Below the pieces are notes generated by a model. The model worked only from the letters and a program-made list of their open reading frames with translations. It was not told the origin of the DNA and did no database searches. Below are positions 23,930 to 31,510 of a DNA stretch of 64,000 nucleotides, piece after piece. Every line of letters starts with the position of its first letter. The first letter of the stretch is position 1. Location: assembly GCA_964565895.1 (NCBI GenBank), contig CAZMGT010000003.1:1-64000 (forward strand). Reading direction: 5' to 3'. The translations under genes were made by a program, and so were the position numbers. This stretch comes from CAZMGT01 sp964565895 (lineage in GTDB: Bacteria; Armatimonadota; Zipacnadia; UBA1398; CAZMGT01).

Positions 23930-24974
23930 GGGCAAAGCAACACGGAGGAAGTTTTTGGAGGCGCTGGGCATGGGCCTGGGCGCGGCGCTCGGCGCGGGGT
24001 GCGGCAACCGCGCTAAGGCGCCCGCTGCCGCTCGCGCCGCAGCGACCCCTACGCGCAAGGCGAGCGGGGGCGCTAAGTCGCGCGTCGTCCTGGTGCGCCA
24101 TAGCAAGCTGACCAACGAAAAGCTAGAGCCAAACGCGCAGGCCTGCGGCAAGGCGCTGGAGGTTGGGCTGCTTGCGCTTACCGGCGAGAGCAGCGTGCGC
24201 CAAGCGTGGCGGCGGTTTGTAAAGCCCGAGGACACCGTGGCGCTAAAGGTTAACTGCCTCGCCGGCCCGCCGCTGGCCACGCACCCCGAGCTGGCCTATG
24301 CCGTGGTGGAGAGCATGGCTCGCGCGGGCCTGCCCGAGGAAAACGCGATTATTTTCGACCGCGACTCCGGCGAGCTGGAGTTTTGCGGCTATGAGCTGCG
24401 GGCAAGCGGCCGCGGCCCGCGCTGCTTCGGAAGCGACGCCGTGGGCTATGAGCCCGAGCCGACGATCGTCCTCTCCACGGGGACGTGCTATAGCCTGATC
24501 GTCACGGATATGGCCACGGCGATCATTAACCTGCCCATTTTAAAGGACCACGACCTGGCCGGGCTGTCCGCGGCGCTGAAAAACCACTTCGGCAGCGTGC
24601 ACAACCCGAACAAGATGCACACCAACCGCTGCTGCCCGGCGGTGGCCGATGTGAACTGCGCGGAGCACATCCGCGGCAAGCAGCGCCTGGTGGTGTGCGA
24701 CGCCCTGCTCGTGTGCTACTATGGGGGGCCGGGCTATAAGCCGGAGACGACCGTGCGCTATAACGCGCTGTTGCTTGGCACAGACCCCGTGGCCGTGGAC
24801 GCCGTGGGGACAAAGATTATCGAGGAGCTACGGGCCAAGGCGGGCAAACCCTCGCTCGCCGAGGAGGAGCTGTGGCCGAACTATTTGGAAATTGCCGCCG
24901 ACGACGAACATCGGCTGGGGCAAAGCGATCTGAACAAAATAGAGCTGCTCGAGGTGGACGCCGAGACGGTGTGA
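23922..24974 (+). CDS. DUF362 protein with Tat-type lipoprotein signal
   Basis: The 350-residue protein starts with a twin-arginine motif (TRRKFLEALG) and a lipobox-like GAGC near residue 26. The DUF362 body includes VALKVNCLAGPP near 108, ATAIINLPILKDHDLAGLSAALKNHFG near 200 and LLLGTDPVAVDAVG near 285. DUF362 proteins are found with Fe-S and radical SAM systems but have no firm function. The ATG at 23922 lies inside the end of the MEMO-AMMECR1 gene with GAGGAA before it, so the two are coupled. Tat export implies that it folds, perhaps with a cofactor, before crossing the membrane. Confidence 0.85.
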   Translation: MTKGKATRRKFLEALGMGLGAALGAGCGNRAKAPAAARAAATPTRKASGGAKSRVVLVRHSKLTNEKLEPNAQACGKALEVGLLALTGESSVRQAWRRFVKPEDTVALKVNCLAGPPLATHPELAYAVVESMARAGLPEENAIIFDRDSGELEFCGYELRASGRGPRCFGSDAVGYEPEPTIVLSTGTCYSLIVTDMATAIINLPILKDHDLAGLSAALKNHFGSVHNPNKMHTNRCCPAVADVNCAEHIRGKQRLVVCDALLVCYYGGPGYKPETTVRYNALLLGTDPVAVDAVGTKIIEELRAKAGKPSLAEEELWPNYLEIAADDEHRLGQSDLNKIELLEVDAETV

Positions 24975-24987
24975 GGGGTGAGGGCAC

Positions 24988-26184
24988 GTGAGCGAGCGCA
25001 AGCTGAGCCGTCGGGAGATGCTGCGCCGGGCGGCGCTGGGCGCGGCCGGCGCAGCGCTTGGCGCGGCGGTCTCCGGCTGCTCCAGGGGCAGGCGGCCGAG
25101 CGGCTCCGCGGTCGCTCTGGCGGCGACTTCCAGCGCGCGGGGAAAGGTGCGCCGCGCTCCGCGGACGCAACTGCCGGGCAAGCCGGCAATGTTTTACAAA
25201 AAGCTCTCAAACCGGCGCATTCAGTGCCTAGTTTGTCCGAAAGAGTGCATCGTCGGCGACCGCGAGCGGGGCTACTGCGGGTGCAAGGAAAACCGCGGCG
25301 GAGTTTATTACACGCTGGTCAACGGGCGAGCGGCGGCGGTGGGGCTGGACCCGATCGAGAAAAAGCCGCTGTTTCACTTTTTGCCCGGGACGCTTGCCTT
25401 TTCCATCGCCGCCGCGGGGTGCAACTTTAACTGCAAAAACTGCCAAAACTGGGAGATCTCCCAGAGTCGGCCGGAGCAGGTGCGCGGCATTGATCTCCCC
25501 GCGCAGCGCGTCGTGGAGCAGGCCATCGCCCACCGCGCCGCCTCCGTGGCCTATACCTACTCCGAGCCCGTGACGTTTTACGAATACATGTACGACACCT
25601 CGAAGATCGCCCGCAAACGCGGCGTGCGCAACGTAATGATCACCGCGGGGTTCATTAACCGCGAGCCGATGATCGAGGTGTGCAAGTACCTCGACGCGAT
25701 TAAGGTCGACCTCAAGTCCATGCGCAACGAGTTTTACAAAACCAACTGCGACGGCTGGCTCCAGCCCGTGCTCGACACAATCAAGCTCGTCCACCGCCTG
25801 GGCAAGTGGCTGGAGATCGTCTACCTGGTAATTCCCACGCTCAACGACAGCCGGCGGGAGATCTGCGACCTGGTGGAGTGGATTTTGCACAACCTGGGGC
25901 GCGACGTGCCCCTGCATTTCTCGCGCTTTTTCGGGGCGTATCAGCTAAAGAACCTCCCCCAGACGCCCATGTCCAAGCTCGACGAGTGCTATCGCATCGC
26001 GCGCGAGGCGGGGCTGCGCTACGTTTACGTGGGCAATATCCCCGACCCCGACTACGCGACCACCTATTGCCCCAAGTGCGGCACAGCGCTCATTAGGCGC
26101 AACATCTACCAGATAACGCTCATGCGCCTGAAAAACGGCGCCTGCCCCAAGTGCGGGACGAAGATCCCCGGCGTGTGGCGCTAG
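24988..26184 (+). CDS. amrS: AmmeMemoRadiSam-type radical SAM enzyme with Tat-type signal
   Basis: The 398-residue protein begins SRREMLRRAALG, a twin-arginine motif. A hydrophobic stretch and a lipobox-like VSGC near residue 31 follow. A cysteine pair segment (CLVCPKECIVGDRERGYCGC) comes before the radical SAM motif CNFNCKNC (residues about 145-152). A C-terminal zinc ribbon is formed by CPKCG near 360 and CPKCG near 388. The GTG start has GAGG upstream and lies 13 bases after the DUF362 stop. This is the third component of the AmmeMemoRadiSam set. Radical SAM chemistry normally needs cytoplasmic reductant, so the export signal is striking; it might anchor the protein or be non-functional. 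Confidence 0.9.
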   Translation: MSERKLSRREMLRRAALGAAGAALGAAVSGCSRGRRPSGSAVALAATSSARGKVRRAPRTQLPGKPAMFYKKLSNRRIQCLVCPKECIVGDRERGYCGCKENRGGVYYTLVNGRAAAVGLDPIEKKPLFHFLPGTLAFSIAAAGCNFNCKNCQNWEISQSRPEQVRGIDLPAQRVVEQAIAHRAASVAYTYSEPVTFYEYMYDTSKIARKRGVRNVMITAGFINREPMIEVCKYLDAIKVDLKSMRNEFYKTNCDGWLQPVLDTIKLVHRLGKWLEIVYLVIPTLNDSRREICDLVEWILHNLGRDVPLHFSRFFGAYQLKNLPQTPMSKLDECYRIAREAGLRYVYVGNIPDPDYATTYCPKCGTALIRRNIYQITLMRLKNGACPKCGTKIPGVWR

Positions 26185-26319
26185 CGCGCGGGCGACGAGG
26201 GCAAGGGCGGAAGGGCCCGGGCGAAAAGCGGCGGGTTTTTGCTCCGCGCCGGCGCGCGGCGTGGCTGCTCCTCCTCCCGCAGGGCGCGGGCGCGTGTGTT
26301 TTTGCGCACCGCGCGGGGG

Positions 26320-26341
26320 GCGGCAGCCTGCGCGCTGCCGC
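26320..26341. other. Hairpin between convergent genes
   Basis: GCGGCAGC (26320-26327) and GCTGCCGC (26334-26341) form a perfect 8-bp stem with a 6-base loop between the ends of amrS and the DUF6785-type gene. Neither strand has a clear T-run directly after it, so any terminator role is uncertain. Confidence 0.35.
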
Positions 26342-26354
26342 ACAGCGGTCGGCG

Positions 26355-28370
26355 CTAGTGGGGCATGACGAAGTAGGGGTGGTCTGGGTCCTGCAGGATC
26401 CAGCCGACGATGATCCAGATGAGCGCGGCGATGGCGTCGCCCACGACGAGGCCGAGGAACACGGGCTTGGCGCGCTGCATCATCTTGTAGCCGCCGATGC
26501 GCAAAAGGATCGTCTTTATCGCCCAGCCCAGAAAGTAAGAAAACCAAAACATTCTCCCCGACCAGGACTTGGCCACCGCCCACCCCGCAGGGTGCAAGCC
26601 AAACGCCAGCCAGCGCGTGCGGATAAAAAACATAAGCAGCGTCGCGGAGAATCCAACGAGGGTGTTGTAAATTGCGTTCCAGTTGTTCTCCCAGGTCCAG
26701 GTAATGGGGCTTTTGGCGATCGTTTCCGTCCACAGGTAGGGCCGCTGGGCGGAGTGGGTATAGGCCCACTGGTTGGGGCAGGTAAGCGCCGCCCAAATGT
26801 AGCCCATGCGTATGCCCATGATCGTGCCGATCACCGCGACGATGGCCACGGTAAGCATCATCGCGCGGAGAATCTGCCGCCGGCTGAGGCCGACATCGGC
26901 CGCGCGCAGCCCGTTGAGCAGCGTGGGCATTAAGATCTCCCGCGGGTCCGAGATAAAAATGCGGTCGACAATAGGCCACACCGCGCGGTCGCGCGCGCTG
27001 AGCACGTTCGACCCGAAAAACCCGACCACCGAATCGATGGGCAGCCATACGCTCTGCACCATAACGTATCCCGCGTTGGTTACCAGCCAGGAGAGCACGG
27101 TGCACATAATGAAGTTGCCGGCGATCGCCCACAGCGCCCAGTGCACGCTCACCCCGGCGGCAACGAGCCACGCGCTGCACAGAAAGTAGCCGACGATCGC
27201 CCCCCACACGGCGACCTTGTAGCGCATTGCTTCCTGGGCGTCGTCGATGCCATTGGCCCCGCGCGCTTTGGCGAGCACCTGGCGCAGATATCCCCGGGAA
27301 ACCCAGATGATCCACAGGAAAAAGGCAAGATGCACCCCAAACTGCTGATAGTGCTGATAGGCGGGGCCGGCGCCCAGCGTGCTTAGCCCGGGGGGCAAGC
27401 CGAGATATCCCCGATACATCTGCTGGACCTTTAAGAACAGGTACCAAAACCAAAACGAAAAGCACATTTCCGTGCGCGTAAGGTAAGAGAGCCCGATGAC
27501 CATGGGGTAGGTGCGCAGGTAGAGCCCGCCCATATAGCGCCAGGGGCGCTCCGTGAAATATTGGCTGGCGTTGACCAAAAACGGCGGCCGGGGAACGCTT
27601 GGGTTGTGGATGTGATAGCCGTCGAGGATGCGCAGGAAGACAACGATGAGCACCGTGCCCCAAAACCCGCCGCGCTTTAGGATGTCCCACGCCGCGGGCT
27701 TCTCCGCGCCTACCGCGGCGAGCTCCACGGGAAAGTTAACCAGGGGAAAAGGGAACCGCTCGCGCTCCACCCACTGCCGGCGGAGGATTGCGGTAAGGCA
27801 CATCGTCGTCCAGTAAAAGAAGATGACGAACGTCCCCCAGGCAATGGTCGGCTTAAGCCAGCCGTGCCAGGGAATGGGCTCCGTCTCCGGCTTGCTTTCG
27901 AAATACCACTGCACGGCATCGCGATCGCTCACCAGGAGCCAGTCGGGAATGTGCGGGATGACCAACGTCTTCCAGTCGGGGTGCGTCTCGGCGTAGTAGT
28001 GAGCGCCCGCGGGCACGGGAATGAGGAGGCGCAAAAGCCCGGACGAGGGGATGCCCGAAGAGGCGATAAGCATGCACCAGATGGTGACCAGCTCGCCCTT
28101 GGTGAACGGCCGAGCGAGGCGCGTATAGCGCAGCACGAGGTTTACGGGAAAGGCCAAGAAAAGCAACACGATAAACGGGGCCATGGGAAAGTGGTTGCCG
28201 GCGAAGTAGGTGTTGAGCAGGGCAAAGTCGTTCGAGGGGGTAAGCAGGGCAAGGAGTACCGCGAGCACAAGGGCCAGGCCCACGGCGCGCGGGGTTAGCG
28301 CCTGGGTAACGATGGGTTTGAGCGCGGCACGGAGGCCCGTCGCACGCCGGGCAGAGGGTTGTTGCTCCAT
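26355..28370 (-). CDS. Large polytopic membrane protein, DUF6785/DUF6784 type
   Basis: The 671-residue protein has well over ten hydrophobic helices. It has the pattern of the DUF6785/DUF6784 proteins common in Armatimonadota and Planctomycetota-like bacteria. Markers include LTPRAVGLALVLAVLLALL near residue 28, LVTIWCMLIASSGIPSSGLL near 90, and the C-terminal half with SGRMFWFSYFLGWAIKTILLR. Family members resemble oligopeptide-type or sugar transporters in layout but have no proven role. The ATG at 28370 is chosen because hydrophobic conservation begins soon after; upstream frame is low-complexity. Its ribosome-binding site is poor. Confidence 0.75.
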   Translation of the reverse strand: MEQQPSARRATGLRAALKPIVTQALTPRAVGLALVLAVLLALLTPSNDFALLNTYFAGNHFPMAPFIVLLFLAFPVNLVLRYTRLARPFTKGELVTIWCMLIASSGIPSSGLLRLLIPVPAGAHYYAETHPDWKTLVIPHIPDWLLVSDRDAVQWYFESKPETEPIPWHGWLKPTIAWGTFVIFFYWTTMCLTAILRRQWVERERFPFPLVNFPVELAAVGAEKPAAWDILKRGGFWGTVLIVVFLRILDGYHIHNPSVPRPPFLVNASQYFTERPWRYMGGLYLRTYPMVIGLSYLTRTEMCFSFWFWYLFLKVQQMYRGYLGLPPGLSTLGAGPAYQHYQQFGVHLAFFLWIIWVSRGYLRQVLAKARGANGIDDAQEAMRYKVAVWGAIVGYFLCSAWLVAAGVSVHWALWAIAGNFIMCTVLSWLVTNAGYVMVQSVWLPIDSVVGFFGSNVLSARDRAVWPIVDRIFISDPREILMPTLLNGLRAADVGLSRRQILRAMMLTVAIVAVIGTIMGIRMGYIWAALTCPNQWAYTHSAQRPYLWTETIAKSPITWTWENNWNAIYNTLVGFSATLLMFFIRTRWLAFGLHPAGWAVAKSWSGRMFWFSYFLGWAIKTILLRIGGYKMMQRAKPVFLGLVVGDAIAALIWIIVGWILQDPDHPYFVMPH

Positions 28371-28740
28371 CGCGTCAGCTCGCCACGCAGGCACGGTTGC
28401 GTTGTCGCAGAGCAATGGATAGCACGTTCTGTCGGGCGGGAGGAGATCCTTCAGCGGGCTGTGCTTGGCCGCGCTTGGAGCGACGGCTGCTGCGCCCCGG
28501 GCGCCGGCCACGCGCGAGCAGGAGCGAGGAGGAGCGGAGGTGCGCTGCGGATAATGCCCTGGCTGGGGCGGAAAAGACGGCGGGGCGGCCGAGCTTCGCA
28601 TTCGCACAGGGCGCGGGGCAAGGGCAACGGTTGCCGTCGCGCCACGGAGCGCGATGAGACGGGCTAGACTTCAAGAGCGAGCAAGCTGTTCTGGCCTTGA
28701 GCGGCGGGAGGCCGTCGGGCGTTGTCTCGATGAGGCCGGA
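28371..28740. other. Intergenic sequence without recognised features
   Basis: This GC-rich stretch lies between the membrane protein gene (minus strand) and the repeat array. I see no convincing gene, promoter or terminator in it. It must hold the promoter of the minus-strand gene, but no clear boxes are visible. Confidence 0.4.
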
Positions 28741-29053
28741 AAAAGTTCAAAAGCTGACAAGCTGCTCCGGCTGGGGGCGACGTTGGCTGTGGAGGAGGGA
28801 CGCTGCGGGCTTAAGAAAACTCGAAAGCGATTGACGGAGCCGCTCGCGGCGACCGCTCTGAGCCATCGCGTCTGCGAATCAGCTGAAAGAACCTCAAAAG
28901 CGGTTGATGGGGCCAGTAGCAGCCATCGCTCTGAGCCACCGTCCCCCGGGGGGCGAAAAGACTTCGAAAGCGGTTGACGGTGTTGCGCGGATCGTTTTCG
29001 TTGAGGACAATGTGGTATCGGCGGCCGAGAAAAATTTCAAAAGCGGTTGACGG
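28741..29053 (+). repeat. Five-unit imperfect tandem repeat, period about 73 bp, carrying -35-like cores
   Basis: A 17-base core close to TCAAAAGCGGTTGACGG occurs at 28821-28837, 28894-28910, 28964-28980 and 29037-29053. A shortened copy lies at 28747-28758. The copies are spaced 74, 73, 70 and 73 bases. An A-rich run precedes each core. The second and third units also share the flanking text CTCTGAGCCA. Only the last copy has a good -10 box (TATATA, 17 bases on). The array sits directly upstream of the PadR gene. It may be duplicated promoter DNA or an array of regulator sites. Confidence 0.8.
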
Positions 29054-29075
29054 TACTGCTCGGGCATGGTATATA
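29047..29075 (+). promoter_or_regulatory. Promoter of the padR/orange-protein-like cluster
   Basis: TTGACG (29047-29052), a 17-base spacer and TATATA (29070-29075) form a strong promoter preceded by an A/T tract (29028-29042). The start is predicted near 29082, about 20 bases before the PadR ATG. The -35 box is part of the last repeat unit of the upstream array. Confidence 0.78.
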
Positions 29076-29092
29076 TATGTCAGAAACACATA
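29076..29092. promoter_or_regulatory. Operator-like palindrome at the padR start site
   Basis: TATGTCAGAAACACATA has arms TATGT and ACATA separated by seven bases. It matches the ATGT-N-ACAT layout of PadR-family operators. It overlaps the predicted transcription start. A close copy (14 of 17 bases) lies at 29538-29554, before the next gene. Confidence 0.55.
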
Positions 29093-29100
29093 GAAGCTGA

Positions 29101-29508
29101 ATGATGAGAGGCCCATTTGGACATGGCTACGGCGCCCCGGGAGGGCCATGGGGCAGGCGCCGCGGGCAGTTTACCAGGCTGCTCGAGCCAGGCGTCCTGC
29201 ACCTGCTTGCCACCCAGCCCCAGCTCCACGGCTACCGCCTAATGGAGGAGCTGGCGCGCTTGGGCCTGTCCGACGGGCCGATCGACCCCGGCGCCGTGTA
29301 CCGCACCCTGCGGCAGCTCGAGCGCGAAGGGTGCGTGGCCTCGACGTGGGACGTGGGAGGCTCCGGCCCGGCGCGCAGGGTTTACGTAATTACCCCGCTC
29401 GGCCGCGAGAGGCTGCGCGGCTGGGCGGAGATTATCCGCAAGCGAGCGGAGGCGCTTGCGCGGTTCGCCGAGGAGCTGCAGCGGGGCCAGTCGCAAAGCG
29501 AGCAATGA
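29101..29508 (+). CDS. PadR-family transcriptional regulator
   Basis: The 135-residue DNA-binding protein has a Gly/Pro/Arg-rich N-terminus (residues 1-22). A winged-helix PadR domain follows (VLHLLATQPQLHGYRLMEEL, then GAVYRTLRQLEREGCV and RRVYVITPLGRERL). A short C-terminal helix probably dimerises. It is the first gene after the strong promoter and the operator-like palindrome, so it probably represses its own operon. The ATG at 29101 has only a weak ribosome-binding site; the second codon is also ATG. The glycine-rich tail resembles the low-complexity style of the proteins encoded downstream. Confidence 0.88.
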   Translation: MMRGPFGHGYGAPGGPWGRRRGQFTRLLEPGVLHLLATQPQLHGYRLMEELARLGLSDGPIDPGAVYRTLRQLEREGCVASTWDVGGSGPARRVYVITPLGRERLRGWAEIIRKRAEALARFAEELQRGQSQSEQ

Positions 29509-29514
29509 GGGGGA

Positions 29515-29530
29515 GCGAAAATTTTTTCGC
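29515..29530. repeat. Short A/T inverted repeat after padR
   Basis: GCGAAAA (29515-29521) and TTTTCGC (29524-29530) form a perfect 7-bp inverted repeat with two bases between. It lies between the PadR stop and the second operator-like motif. It could be part of a regulator site or a weak attenuator; the short loop argues against a stable hairpin. Confidence 0.35.
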
Positions 29531-29537
29531 AGCGCTA

Positions 29538-29554
29538 TATGTGAGTAACACCTA
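29538..29554. promoter_or_regulatory. Second operator-like motif before the small coiled-coil gene
   Basis: TATGTGAGTAACACCTA differs at three positions from the palindrome at 29076-29092 and keeps the TATGT arm and the AAC-AC core. It lies 20 bases before the next start codon, just ahead of a perfect AAAGGAGG. It may allow separate control of the cluster downstream of padR. Confidence 0.45.
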
Positions 29555-29574
29555 AGAGAAAGGAGGCGGTATAG

Positions 29575-29928
29575 ATGAGAAGGCGGAACATGTTCTACCT
29601 CACGGGCCTGCCCGGCTGGATGCGCTTTGGGTTTAGCCCGGGGTGGGTTGGCCGTTCGCCGATGGGCCTTGGGCCGTGCGCGCAGTTTTTGCTCACGGGC
29701 CAGTGGCCCACGCCGCAGATGCAGGCGGCGTGGCAGGCGATGCAGGCCGGCCAGCCCGTTGCCCCGTGGCCCTGGTTTGGCGCCTGGGCCGGCGCGCCGT
29801 TCGCCGGGCCTCAGGTCGATCCCCAAGCCCAGCTTGAGTTCCTGAAGAACCAGGCGGAGTTCCTGCAGGGCCAGCTCGACCAGGTGCAAAAGCAGATCTC
29901 CGAGCTGGAGCAAGAGGAAAAGAAGTAA
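29575..29928 (+). CDS. Small Gly/Pro/Trp-rich protein with C-terminal coiled coil (DUF5320-like)
   Basis: The 117-residue protein has a low-complexity N-terminal part (GLPGWMRFGFSPGW, with many Trp, Gly and Pro). It ends in a coiled coil from about residue 84 (LEFLKNQAEFLQGQLDQVQ, then KQISELEQEEKK). Similar small proteins (DUF5320 style) occur with MinD-type ATPases and NifX-like proteins in anaerobes and have no known activity. An excellent AAAGGAGG lies 11 bases before the ATG. Its coiled coil closely resembles that of the NifX-like protein encoded next, so the two may bind each other. Confidence 0.75.
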   Translation: MRRRNMFYLTGLPGWMRFGFSPGWVGRSPMGLGPCAQFLLTGQWPTPQMQAAWQAMQAGQPVAPWPWFGAWAGAPFAGPQVDPQAQLEFLKNQAEFLQGQLDQVQKQISELEQEEKK

Positions 29929-29933
29929 ACCTG

Positions 29934-29961
29934 CGTGCGGCCCCTGGGCGGGGGCCGCACG
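29934..29961 (+). promoter_or_regulatory. Strong intercistronic hairpin before the NifX-like gene
   Basis: CGTGCGGCCCC (29934-29944) pairs perfectly over 11 bp with GGGGCCGCACG (29951-29961) around a 6-base loop. It starts six bases after the stop of the previous gene. No T-run follows, so it is more likely an mRNA-stabilising or processing element than a terminator. Confidence 0.6.
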
Positions 29962-29985
29962 TCGCTCGGGAAGGGAGAGCAGCAC

Positions 29986-30594
29986 ATGAAAGTTGCAGTT
30001 GCAGCGCAGGGAAACAATCTCGATGCCCCAACCGACCCGCGCTTTGGCCGCTGTAGCTACTTTGTGATCGTGGACACCGAGACGATGGAGTTTGAGGCGT
30101 TCGAGAACGCCGCGACCATGCAGGGCTCGGGCGCGGGGATCGCCGCGGCGCAGGCGGTGGCCAATGCCGGCGCCGAGGCGGTAATTGCGGGAAACTTCGG
30201 CCCGAACGCCTTTCAAGCGCTTACCGCGGGCGGGCTTAAGCTTTATGCCAGCCCGGGGGGCACAGTGCGCGAGGCGGTAGAGGCGCTTAAAGCGGGCAAG
30301 CTGCAGGAGCTTTCTACCCCGAGCGTCGGGGCGAAGTTTGGCATGGGCGGCGGATTTGGCCCTGGCTTCGGCCCGGGGATGGGCATGGGCCGTGGCGGCG
30401 GCCGAGGTATGGGCCGCGGAATGGGCATGGGCATGGGGATGGGCATGGGCATGGGCGCTGCCGCCGGCCCGTGGGCCATGCAGCCCCCAGGCCCCGCGAA
30501 CCTGGAGCAACTCAAAGCCCAGGCGGAGGCTATCCGCCAGCAGCTCGAGGCCATTCAAAAGCAAATTGAGGAGCTTGAGAAAAGGACCGAGTGA
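29986..30594 (+). CDS. NifX/NafY-fold (orange-protein-like) Fe-Mo cluster-binding family protein
   Basis: The 202-residue protein has an N-terminal NifX-like domain (residues about 1-108: VAVAAQGNNLDAPTDPRFGRC and GNFGPNAFQALTAGG). This fold binds Fe-Mo or Mo-Cu clusters in NifX and in the orange protein of Desulfovibrio. A glycine- and methionine-rich linker follows (about 118-163, with repeated GMGM). The protein ends in a coiled coil (LEQLKAQAEAIRQQLEAIQ and KQIEELEK). The ATG at 29986 has GGGAG eight to twelve bases upstream. It lies between the small coiled-coil gene and an ATPase gene. The long GM-rich linker is unusual; methionines might bind metal, which is inference. Confidence 0.82.
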   Translation: MKVAVAAQGNNLDAPTDPRFGRCSYFVIVDTETMEFEAFENAATMQGSGAGIAAAQAVANAGAEAVIAGNFGPNAFQALTAGGLKLYASPGGTVREAVEALKAGKLQELSTPSVGAKFGMGGGFGPGFGPGMGMGRGGGRGMGRGMGMGMGMGMGMGAAAGPWAMQPPGPANLEQLKAQAEAIRQQLEAIQKQIEELEKRTE

Positions 30595-30603
30595 GCTTTG
30601 GCG

Positions 30604-31497
30604 ATGGGTACTAGCTCCGCGCAGCAAGAGAAGGAACGTCAGGCGACGATCGCCGTAGCCGCGGGCAAGGGCGGCACGGGAAAGACGCTTTTGGCAACAA
30701 GCCTGGCCGTCGCCGCGCGCTCGGGCGGGTTGGGCGAGGTCCAGCTTTTGGACTGCGACGTCGAGGAGCCAAACGCCGACCTATTGCTTCGCCCGCAGTT
30801 TGCGGGCAGCGAGCCCGTGCACATCCTCGTCCCTCAGGTTGACCTCGAGAAGTGCACGCGCTGCGGCGAATGCGCGCAAACGTGCCAGGCGAGTGCGATC
30901 GCCGTGATCCGCGACGCCGTGCTCACGTTTCCCGAGCTGTGCCTGGGCTGTGGCGCTTGCGCCTACGCCTGCCCCGTGGGGGCGATCGCCGAAGTTCCGC
31001 GGCAGGTGGGGGTTGTGAGCTGGGGGACGGCAGACGGGGAAATTGAGTTTTACCAAGGGCGGGTAAACGTGGGCGAGCAGCGCAGCGGGCCGGTGACGCG
31101 GAGCGTTAAGCGACACATTAGCGCGGACAAGCTGAGCATTCTCGACGCGCCCCCAGGCACCGCCTGCCCGATGCAGGAGACGATCGAGGGCTGCGACTTC
31201 TGCCTGTTGGTCACCGAACCCACGCCGTTTGGACGCAGCGACCTCGAGGCCGCCGTGGATACCTGCCGCGCGCTAGGTGTCCCCTGCGCGGTGATCATCA
31301 ACCGCGCGGGGATCGGCGACGGCGGCGTTGAGCGCTACTGCGCGGAGCAGGATATTCCCATTTTGCTCACCATTCCCCAAGAGCGGGCAATTGCCGAGGC
31401 TTATTCGCGTGGGGAGACGCTCGCCCACGCCTTTCCCGAGTGGCTCGAGCCCCTGTGCGCCGTGCTCGAGCAAGTAACGAAAATGGCCGGGCAATAA
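30604..31497 (+). CDS. MinD-type P-loop ATPase with inserted ferredoxin domain (first copy)
   Basis: The 297-residue cytoplasmic ATPase has the deviant Walker A motif GKGGTGKT near residue 23 and LLDCDVEEPNADLLL near 48. Two 4Fe-4S binding runs (CTRCGECAQTC and CLGCGACAYAC, residues about 83-125) are inserted in the fold. ILDAPPGTACP near 180 and LLVTEPTPFGRSDLEAA near 202 follow. Proteins of this family pair up and partner with orange protein in Desulfovibrio. The start is an ATG at 30604, with a TTG two codons earlier possible. It follows the NifX-like gene by nine bases and precedes the small zinc-ribbon gene. Confidence 0.9.
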   Translation: MGTSSAQQEKERQATIAVAAGKGGTGKTLLATSLAVAARSGGLGEVQLLDCDVEEPNADLLLRPQFAGSEPVHILVPQVDLEKCTRCGECAQTCQASAIAVIRDAVLTFPELCLGCGACAYACPVGAIAEVPRQVGVVSWGTADGEIEFYQGRVNVGEQRSGPVTRSVKRHISADKLSILDAPPGTACPMQETIEGCDFCLLVTEPTPFGRSDLEAAVDTCRALGVPCAVIINRAGIGDGGVERYCAEQDIPILLTIPQERAIAEAYSRGETLAHAFPEWLEPLCAVLEQVTKMAGQ

Positions 31498-31510
31498 GGA
31501 GGCGAGAGCA

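Noticed and set aside
28371..29100. CRISPR array at the repeat region before padR
   Set aside because: The repeated core is only 17 bases, units diverge, intervening sequences share text, and no cas gene is near. It is a tandem repeat with promoter-like cores.
30350..30470. A stand-alone simple-sequence repeat (ATGGGC units)
   Set aside because: The repeat is in frame inside the NifX-like gene and encodes its Gly-Met-rich linker, so it is treated as part of the coding sequence.
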